Positions 58,052-64,000 of a stretch of 64,000 nucleotides of DNA are shown here, piece by piece. The notes under the pieces are model-generated. The model worked only from the letters and a program-made list of their open reading frames with translations. It did no database searches and was not told where the DNA came from. Positions within the stretch are counted from its first letter, which is position 1, and each line of letters opens with the position of its first letter. Position numbers and translations under genes: made by a program. The DNA comes from Tissierellia bacterium (GTDB lineage: Bacteria; Bacillota; Clostridia; Tissierellales; Peptoniphilaceae), in the NCBI GenBank assembly GCA_030529425.1, contig JAUMWX010000002.1, positions 210,187-274,186 on the forward strand, in the 5' to 3' direction.

Positions 58052-59773
58052 CTACAAAATATATTTTCTAAGCAATAGTTTTTTAACTTGTATTTCACGC
58101 TCCAAATCTCTTTTTTTCTTAATGATTTTATTTTTTCTGGAAATATACTCGCTCGAAAACGCATCTTGAATCTCTTTATCAACCTTTGGTACCAAAACAT
58201 TAAGTAAATCCTTAATACTTATATTTTTAATCTTCGATCCCTTTGCAAAGCTGTTCAGTATCTTTTGTCCCTGTTCGCATTCAAAAAATGCTTTTATAAA
58301 ATAAGGATTTGCCTTGCTTTCATCAACTTTAATGATGTATAAATTACCGTTGGGAATTATATTAATATTGCCGTTAATGTCACAAACTGCACTCTTGAAT
58401 GGTGTTCCGTTCTTTGAAAGAACAATCTCTAAAGGATTCAAATAAAACTTCCTGTATGAACTGCTCAACTTATTTAGAGATATCATCTTGTTGTCTATCT
58501 CACCGTCAATTATGTTATTTGTTAAAAGATATTTGGTATCCGTATCTTCCTCACTCACCATTTCATCAAGCTCAATTGAAGGTATCGAAGGCCCCCTCTT
58601 AACATCCAATAAATATTCTTTTAGACAAACCATTTCTTCAAACTTCTGCTGTGCTTTTATATACGACTTCGGATATAAGTTATACGGTTTTTTAATATCG
58701 GAATAATTAACTATTTTGGAAAGATGGGTATCGCCATCCAAATGGAAAATTATTTCTTCAATCTGTTCGTCGGTTATCGTATTTTTTCTCCTTCCGGGGG
58801 TAAATATTTCCGTTGCATCGACAAAATTTATCTTACTGTTGTTATGGCTTATAACCAATATACTGGAATCTATATGAGTATTGCTGAACAAATTGTCCGG
58901 TAAAGCAATAACACTTTCAATCAGACCGTTCTCAAGAAAATACTGTCTGGTTATTTCATCAGAGTCGTTCCATAACCCTGAATTTGACATTATCACAACG
59001 GCTTTTCCATTTTCCTTGATCGATTCCGCAACAATCCTATTGTAAACCCACTCAGGTGAAATACTTTTCTTCAACAAACCCAAATACCAAAAATTATCTT
59101 TTTTTCGAAGTTTTGCCAATAGGTCTAAATATTTTTCTCCAAACGGATAGTTGGAAAAAACCTTATCCGCCTTTAATTTTAAAGCTTCATCACTGAAAAT
59201 ATCATTGTTGTATAGATTAACTTTTACATCGCTCACATATGCCCTTACAGAATTAATTACGATATTTTTGGAAGAAATTTCCACTCCCTTACAATTTGTA
59301 TTAGGGTTGATTATTTGGGAATATATCAAAAAGTCACCTATGCCGGAGCACAAGTCCATTATGGTTTCTCCGCTTAAAGGATTTAAAAGTCTGTGTACCA
59401 ATTTTACAATAGGCAGTGGAGTTTTGTTTTCATTTACTTTTGAAAAAATAATGTCTTTGGACAATAAAATATAAGCTTGTATTTCCTCCAAGCAGTATTT
59501 GTCTGAAAATGTTATTATTTCATTATTCACATTTTCTATAATTCTAAGAATCTCATTTTTGGCCGTTTTTTCTATTTCCAAATCCATTATACAGGAGTAT
59601 AATTTATCAAGATTCCTAATTTGATTTTTCTTCATTACATATATTGCGGCAGCCAGTACCATGGAATAGTAATAAAAGTCTTCATAAAAATCTCTTTTTA
59701 CTTCTTTTAGTATATCGTCTCTAATTGAACTAATATCTAATTTTTTTAGCTCAAGATACTCTCTATGATTCAT
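58052..59773 (-). CDS. Stand-alone type I-like N6-adenine methylase fused to a specificity-like domain, 573 aa
   Basis: Residues 120-330 are an HsdM-type methylase: motif I DLCSGIGDF (140-148), motif IV SNYPFG (NYPF at 208-211 instead of NPPF), then AVVIMSNSGLWNDSDEITRQ and SVIALPDNLFSNTHIDSSIL. Residues 380-573 look like one HsdS target recognition half: VKRGPSIPSIELDEMV, YLLTNNIIDGEIDNKMISLN, PLEIVLSKNGTPFKSAV, a conserved-helix end with KKKRDLEREIQVKKLLLRKY. No hsdR or hsdS gene is adjacent. The altered motif IV may reduce activity. Confidence 0.85.
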   Translation of the reverse strand: MNHREYLELKKLDISSIRDDILKEVKRDFYEDFYYYSMVLAAAIYVMKKNQIRNLDKLYSCIMDLEIEKTAKNEILRIIENVNNEIITFSDKYCLEEIQAYILLSKDIIFSKVNENKTPLPIVKLVHRLLNPLSGETIMDLCSGIGDFLIYSQIINPNTNCKGVEISSKNIVINSVRAYVSDVKVNLYNNDIFSDEALKLKADKVFSNYPFGEKYLDLLAKLRKKDNFWYLGLLKKSISPEWVYNRIVAESIKENGKAVVIMSNSGLWNDSDEITRQYFLENGLIESVIALPDNLFSNTHIDSSILVISHNNSKINFVDATEIFTPGRRKNTITDEQIEEIIFHLDGDTHLSKIVNYSDIKKPYNLYPKSYIKAQQKFEEMVCLKEYLLDVKRGPSIPSIELDEMVSEEDTDTKYLLTNNIIDGEIDNKMISLNKLSSSYRKFYLNPLEIVLSKNGTPFKSAVCDINGNINIIPNGNLYIIKVDESKANPYFIKAFFECEQGQKILNSFAKGSKIKNISIKDLLNVLVPKVDKEIQDAFSSEYISRKNKIIKKKRDLEREIQVKKLLLRKYIL

Positions 59774-59924
59774 TAGTCCTCCGAAATCATTTTACATCTT
59801 TATTTCGCTTCTTGTTCTAATATTATATTATACATTATTAATTACTATTTTGCACGCGTTAATTATAGAACATATTTGCATTTTTATATATTTGTATTAT
59901 CATTAGTATCTGGAGGAAAAATTT

Positions 59925-60332
59925 ATGACTTTAGAAGAAGCTATAGCGAACACATTAAACGGTAATCCTACAAAAGAAGTCTGCTTAAGAAATTATGAAA
60001 TAGTCTCATCTTCTTACGGTTGTGCAGTTTTTAAAGCCCCGGTTACGGAAGAAACTAAAAACGCTTACGGCATGGTACATGGAGGTATAATATTTACGCT
60101 CATGGACAATGCGGCAGGCTATTCAGCTCTTTTAACGGGAAAAAAATGCGTGACTCTCAACTCAAATGTAAATTACATCGGTGCTGCAAACAAAGGAAAT
60201 ATATTTGCAGATGCAAAATTGACTCACGAGGGAAAATCCACATTGGTTATAAATGTGGAAGTTAGAGATGACGGTGAAAGACTTATCGCAAACGGCAGTT
60301 TTACAATGTTTGTATTGGGAAAAATTATATAA
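59925..60332 (+). CDS. PaaI-family hotdog thioesterase, 135 aa
   Basis: Hotdog fold with the catalytic region NAYGMVHGGIIFTLMDNAAG (His-Gly-Gly and Asp) and KCVTLNSNVNYIGAANKGNI. It hydrolyses acyl-CoA thioesters, often aromatic or short-chain. The ATG follows TGGAGG. The gene is divergent from the methylase and ends in a long-range terminator-like repeat. Confidence 0.9.
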   Translation: MTLEEAIANTLNGNPTKEVCLRNYEIVSSSYGCAVFKAPVTEETKNAYGMVHGGIIFTLMDNAAGYSALLTGKKCVTLNSNVNYIGAANKGNIFADAKLTHEGKSTLVINVEVRDDGERLIANGSFTMFVLGKII

Positions 60333-60333
60333 T

Positions 60334-60394
60334 AAAAAGTGATGTTAAAAGCCGACTAAATTCTTTTTCAGCGGTCAAAACATCACTTTTATTT
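60334..60394. terminator. Long-loop terminator between thioesterase and YczE-like gene
   Basis: AAAAGTGATGTT (60335-60346) is complementary to AACATCACTTTT (60379-60390), with a 32-base loop and flanking A and T runs. It can serve both convergent genes. Confidence 0.7.
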
Positions 60395-61021
60395 TAAATA
60401 TTTTTCTATAAATTGTTTTTGGATGGGCATAAAAAATCCAAGCAAAGGAGAAAATAGCAACATTCCGATAATGGTACCTTCTCTAATCGCCACCGTCTGA
60501 CCTGTAAATAAAGGAACGGTTAATGCAACAAGTATTCCGAATATATCAAACCCAAATCTTAATTTAACAAAACTGAAATTACTTTTATCACTTATCGCTT
60601 TGCACATGCCTTCAAGCGGAAATGATATTATGTCCAATGACATAATTGCTCCAACGAGAAATGCAACCGCTACAGTTGATAAAATAAATGTTATAAATCT
60701 TTGGTAATACACGGAAAACTCAAATGTAAATATATTGTAAAATGATAAATTTATCAGCATCCCCATAATAAAACTTACAAGCAGTTGAAGTAACTGAATT
60801 TTCCTAAATTCCTTTTTATATATAAGTATCTGAATCAATACACAAATTGAATTTGTCAAAAATACCATCGTTCCGATTTTTGTATTGAAAAGTCCCGCAT
60901 TGGTTTGGTTAAAAGCATCCCATGCGGCAACTCCTATACTGGCCTTAATTGTCAACGCCACAAAAGGTCCTGCCAATATAACGATGAAAAATAAAATAAT
61001 ATATCTATAAACAGTCTTCAT
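60389..61021 (-). CDS. YczE/YyaS/YitT-like membrane protein, 210 aa
   Basis: Five to six membrane helices. The COG2364 pattern is visible: AGPFVALTIKASIGVAAWDA, FNQTNAGLFNTKIGTM, MSLDIISFPLEGMCKAISDK and REGTIIGMLLFSPLLGFFM. The function is unknown. The start is the ATG at 61019-61021 after AAAGGGG; a longer frame reaches 61114. Confidence 0.82.
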   Translation of the reverse strand: MKTVYRYIILFFIVILAGPFVALTIKASIGVAAWDAFNQTNAGLFNTKIGTMVFLTNSICVLIQILIYKKEFRKIQLLQLLVSFIMGMLINLSFYNIFTFEFSVYYQRFITFILSTVAVAFLVGAIMSLDIISFPLEGMCKAISDKSNFSFVKLRFGFDIFGILVALTVPLFTGQTVAIREGTIIGMLLFSPLLGFFMPIQKQFIEKYLK

Positions 61022-61185
61022 TTTTTCCCCTTTTAAATCACACCCTCGTATTATATCAATTATGAGGAAAATGTCCAATATTTGATAAACCATATGCCTT
61101 TTTCTTAAAAACATGGCATAATCTTAAATATGAGCTTTTTCTTACTTTAAAAACATTGAATCAATGGAAATAGTTTAATGTAAAA

Positions 61186-61217
61186 CCAAAAGGAGCTTTC
61201 GAATAAAAGCCCCTTTC
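61186..61217 (-). terminator. Terminator of the tpx operon
   Basis: AAAGGAGCTTT (61189-61199) pairs with AAAGCCCCTTT (61206-61216), one mismatch, T-rich on the minus strand. It closes the operon PII-like - antiporter - tpx. Confidence 0.75.
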
Positions 61218-61222
61218 AATTT

Positions 61223-61723
61223 TTATTTTTTTATCTTACCTACTATATCTAAAACTTTATCAAGATCTACTTCATTTCTAACTTCAGAGACATACTCGAC
61301 ATATTCAACCCTTCCTTCTCCGTTTAAAACTACTATTCCCCTTGATAATAATTGAAACTCTTCAATTAAAAACCCATACTTGATTCCAAAATCTTTTTTT
61401 AGATAATCTGATACAATATCGGCATTATCAATCCCCTCAATTGAACAGTATCTGGACTGAGCAAATGGTAAATCAACAGAAATTGTAAGTATCTTTACAT
61501 TATCTCCCAACTTCACAGCTTCTTCATTAAACCTTTTAGTCTGAAGTGAACAAACTCCCGTGTCAATTGAAGGAACCACCGAAATTATTAAGATTTTCCC
61601 AAGATCTTCCTTCGAATTATACTCCGACAAATCTCTTTTAATAGCGGTAAATTCCGGAGCCATTTCTCCAACTTTTACCGGTGTACCCAACAATGTTATC
61701 TCTTTTCCTCCAAATGTAACCAT
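61223..61723 (-). CDS. tpx: Thiol peroxidase Tpx, 166 aa
   Basis: An atypical two-Cys peroxiredoxin: start VTFGGKEITLLGTPVKVGEM, peroxidatic Cys in PSIDTGVCSLQTKRF, resolving Cys in SRYCSIEGIDNADIV. It reduces peroxides with thioredoxin. Its ATG follows the antiporter stop by eight bases, and the two may be translated together. Confidence 0.95.
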   Translation of the reverse strand: MVTFGGKEITLLGTPVKVGEMAPEFTAIKRDLSEYNSKEDLGKILIISVVPSIDTGVCSLQTKRFNEEAVKLGDNVKILTISVDLPFAQSRYCSIEGIDNADIVSDYLKKDFGIKYGFLIEEFQLLSRGIVVLNGEGRVEYVEYVSEVRNEVDLDKVLDIVGKIKK

Positions 61724-61731
61724 AAAGCCTC

Positions 61732-62901
61732 CTAATTAATTTCTCCCGCTTTCTTAAGTGATATTTTAGTTCCGACAGGTCCTACAATTTCATAAAATAT
61801 AGTGGCTGCCAATATAATGGTTCTGATCTGAGTTCCATAAGGCTCAGGTAATATTTGGGATGACAACAATGCCAATCCTATCGCGACCCCCGCTTGAGGT
61901 ATCAGAGTGAATCCCAACCACTTATAGACAGTTTCGGGCATTTTACAAGCTTTAGCACTGTAATATGTCCCGACAACCTTCCCGAAGATTCTGAAAACTA
62001 TATATGCCGCACCTATCAACCCTACACTTGATACTACGGATAGATCCAAGTCAGCGCCCGAGATTACGAAAAAACTCAAAAATATTGGAGCTGTAAGTCC
62101 TTCAACAGCATTAACAGCCTTATGGTATTGATTAGATAAATTAGAAATTGTAGAGCCGTATGACAACATTACCAATAATGATGAAAATTTAAATCTAACG
62201 GACAAATATGTCAAAATAAATATTGTCGCCAAAATATATGTCGTCAGCGAACCTGTATTTTCAAATCTGGTTAATATAAGAATTGTTATAATTCCAAATA
62301 CAAATCCCAACAATAATGCCCCAAAAATTTCTATTGACGGATGAACAACCATACTCATAAATGACAATGAAGCCCCTGTTAAAAGACTCTTTGCCACAGT
62401 GATACATACCCCAAAAAGCATAATACAAAATCCGTCATCCAAAGCAACAACAGGAATCAAGGTATCTACAACCGGTCCCTTCGCTCTGTATTGTTTTATT
62501 ACCATCAATGTTGCCGCAGGTGCAGTTGCGGTAGCTATAGCTCCCAATACTATCGAAAAAGCTACAGATTGATTAAACACATAAATCATCGGGATTGCCA
62601 CAAACAAAAATGCAGCTAAAACCTCAAAAAATGTTACAATAATAATACCTTTTCCCGATTTTTTAATAGCACTGAATTTTAATTCAATTCCTGTAATATA
62701 GGCTATAATTCCCAGTGCAACCTGACTTATCAACTCCATACTCTTTACGCTTTCAATCGGAACAAGCTTTAAAACTGACGGTCCGATCAATATTCCCGCA
62801 ATTAAATATCCTGTGACATCCGGCAATTTAATATAGCCGACAAGCCTTGCAAAAATCAATCCTGACAGCATAACTATTGCCAAATAAAATAAAATTTCCA
62901 T
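61732..62901 (-). CDS. Cation/proton antiporter, CPA2/KefB-like, 389 aa
   Basis: About 12 membrane helices: start YLAIVMLSGLIFARLVGYIK and LPDVTGYLIAGILIGP, then ALGIIAYITGIELKF, LGAIATATAPAATLMVIKQY, and the ion site region VVALDDGFCIMLFGV (Asp-Asp). There is no TrkA domain; the C-terminus is short (SLKKAGEIN). It exchanges Na+ or K+ for H+. The gene for a PII-like protein stands just upstream and probably controls it. Confidence 0.9.
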   Translation of the reverse strand: MEILFYLAIVMLSGLIFARLVGYIKLPDVTGYLIAGILIGPSVLKLVPIESVKSMELISQVALGIIAYITGIELKFSAIKKSGKGIIIVTFFEVLAAFLFVAIPMIYVFNQSVAFSIVLGAIATATAPAATLMVIKQYRAKGPVVDTLIPVVALDDGFCIMLFGVCITVAKSLLTGASLSFMSMVVHPSIEIFGALLLGFVFGIITILILTRFENTGSLTTYILATIFILTYLSVRFKFSSLLVMLSYGSTISNLSNQYHKAVNAVEGLTAPIFLSFFVISGADLDLSVVSSVGLIGAAYIVFRIFGKVVGTYYSAKACKMPETVYKWLGFTLIPQAGVAIGLALLSSQILPEPYGTQIRTIILAATIFYEIVGPVGTKISLKKAGEIN

Positions 62902-62934
62902 ATAATAACTCCTAACTGTACAAACTTCTTAACA

Positions 62935-63279
62935 TCAATCTAAGTGAGTCAACCCCTCTACATCGCTTACCGGCAAAGCGAACATTATACCTACATGATC
63001 TTTCGTAAAATCTCCAATTACTTTTCTGACTGCAGCCTTTGCGGCCTCCAGTTTTTCATCTTCAATTATCAGAAAAATAATTTTATTCAGCGGTCTTCCC
63101 TGACTAAGCATCATAAGAAGAGACCTTGTGGCAAGCGGATCGGAACCCAATTTAGCATAGTTGCTGTACATTCCCTGACCGTCTATAACCGTTCCACTGT
63201 AGAAACCTGCATTTCTCAAGCTTGTAGCTACGGAATCCAGTTTATCACCTTCATTCAAAACTATAAATAAAGCTTTCAT
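62935..63279 (-). CDS. PII-like regulatory protein, 114 aa
   Basis: A ferredoxin-like alpha/beta fold: KALFIVLNEGDKLDSVATSL, the flexible loop (DGQGMYSNYAKLGSDPLATR) in the T-loop place, KIIFLIIEDEKLEAAKAAVR, and GIMFALPVSDVEGL. This is a stand-alone PII-like family found next to antiporters. The start is the ATG at 63277-63279 after AAGGAGG. It is probably a sensor (nucleotide or metal) for the antiporter; the ligand is unknown. Confidence 0.75.
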   Translation of the reverse strand: MKALFIVLNEGDKLDSVATSLRNAGFYSGTVIDGQGMYSNYAKLGSDPLATRSLLMMLSQGRPLNKIIFLIIEDEKLEAAKAAVRKVIGDFTKDHVGIMFALPVSDVEGLTHLD

Positions 63280-63428
63280 ATTTCCTCCTTGTATAAAGCA
63301 TAAAACCAACCTCACAAGTGTGAAATTGGCTCATCGGTACAGATATAGTTTACTCCTATTTTTTTTATTTGTATAGTATTTTTTTGTTTTTCATATATAA
63401 TTAAATAAAAAATATTAGGACGGTATTT

Positions 63429-63875
63429 ATGAAATTCTATGTTGCGGGCTCACTTTTCAATGAAGCGGAAGTCAGCCGAAGAATATTGGAAGGAAAAATC
63501 CTAAGAGATAATTTTCCGTTTATTGAGATTTTTAACCCGATTGATCAACCCTTTAATGAAGACAAACAAAAGCTGCCGACACCCATTGAAATATATGAGG
63601 GAGATACCCGTGCCGTAGAAGAATGTGACATCTTCCTGGCAGATCTTACAAATGAAGATCCCGGAGTTATGTGCGAGCTCGGTATAGCTATTTTTACCGG
63701 TACCAAGTATATAATCGGGATTAACTCGGACATCAGGTTAAAGTCGGCAAACAAATATGAAATTCCGAGTTATTCGATGAATCATTATATATTGGGAGCA
63801 ATCCAAAAACACGGTCATTTAGTTTACAGCTTCAATGATGCCGTTGTTTTGCTCAAGGAACTGCTTAAATCATAA
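63429..63875 (+). CDS. Nucleoside 2-deoxyribosyltransferase family protein, 148 aa
   Basis: The family pattern is seen: KFYVAGSLFNEAEVSRRILE, DTRAVEECDIFLADLTNEDP, and the catalytic Glu in GVMCELGIAIFTGT. These enzymes swap or remove the base of deoxynucleosides. The ATG follows AGGACGG. A stem (AAGGGTT/AACCCTT) at 63919-63954 ends the transcript. Confidence 0.85.
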   Translation: MKFYVAGSLFNEAEVSRRILEGKILRDNFPFIEIFNPIDQPFNEDKQKLPTPIEIYEGDTRAVEECDIFLADLTNEDPGVMCELGIAIFTGTKYIIGINSDIRLKSANKYEIPSYSMNHYILGAIQKHGHLVYSFNDAVVLLKELLKS

Positions 63876-63918
63876 GAATTTGAAAAATTTATTTAGACTT
63901 TTATTTATAAATGATATG

Positions 63919-63954
63919 AAAAAAGGGTTAGAATTTAAATTCCAACCCTTTTTA
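63919..63954. terminator. Bidirectional terminator at the right end
   Basis: AAAAAGGGTT-GAATTTAAATTC-AACCCTTTTT stem with flanking A/T runs. No gene is seen after it up to 64000. Confidence 0.85.
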
Positions 63955-64000
63955 ATTTAAATTTTCAATAATAAATTCTTAAAAGAAATTATTCGCTCAC

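Overview
The window is AT-rich DNA from a low-GC Gram-positive anaerobe. The best guess is Peptoniphilaceae/Tissierellia (Peptoniphilus, Anaerococcus, Finegoldia or Parvimonas type). This rests on the base composition, strong AGGAGG-type ribosome sites, a FabK-like reductase, an oxygen-sensitive type L-serine dehydratase pair, an OFA-family transporter and a Cna-B/VaFE surface protein. No 16S gene is present, so the genus is an inference.

Positions 1-38289 are accessory DNA and 38290-64000 is chromosome. Two integrated elements lie head to tail. Element 1 (1-4951, left end outside the window) ends with an integrase pointing at an 18-bp sequence that looks like the 3' end of a tRNA (probably tRNA-Leu, ending CCA). 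Element 2 (4952-38289) is a complete-looking 33.3-kb siphovirus prophage that ends the same way, with its own integrase and a second copy of the same 18 bp. The intact tRNA should lie left of the window. Its apparent native terminator is at 38293-38322.

Both elements share one lysogeny layout: excisionase-like gene, cro-like gene, divergent promoters with operators, an S24-type repressor, a lipoprotein, an integrase with a structured leader, and the att site. Their operator sequences differ, which fits two immunities coexisting at one site. Element 1 carries the start of a rolling-circle-type replication gene at the window edge and a decayed RhuM-like gene.

Prototype order of prophage 2, read right to left on the minus strand: early control (35.6-34.8 kb); replication and recombination (DUF2800, DUF2815, family A DNA polymerase, VapE-type primase/helicase, VRR-NUC, SNF2 helicase; 34.8-25.9 kb); a late sigma-like activator (25.0 kb); small and large terminase; portal; MuF; scaffold; capsid; connectors; tail proteins with a -1 frameshift; tape measure; Dit; Tal; receptor-binding type protein; amidase; Dp-1-type holin; and a terminator at 5.94 kb. 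The large terminase gene is split by a 1010-nt group I intron that carries a GIY-YIG endonuclease. The MuF protein has a toxin-like C-terminal domain.

The chromosomal part holds unrelated short operons: tRNA-Thr; sdaAB-sdaAA; a YhaO/YhaN-like nuclease/ATPase pair; M42 peptidase; queH; a large anchored thioester/Cna-B surface protein and a lipoprotein; a UvrD-like helicase; an alpha/beta hydrolase; HPr; ferritin; Nudix; FabK-like reductase; OFA transporter; GNAT; BofA-like protein; a stand-alone methylase-specificity fusion; PaaI thioesterase; YczE-like membrane protein; thiol peroxidase; a PII-like protein with a cation/proton antiporter; and a deoxyribosyltransferase-like protein.

The most notable items are the three-strand RNA switch proposed in both integrase leaders (supported by covariation), the intron in the terminase gene with defined splice sites, the MuF toxin tip, the repeat cluster at 27.8-28.1 kb, and several small genes found by reading the gaps directly.
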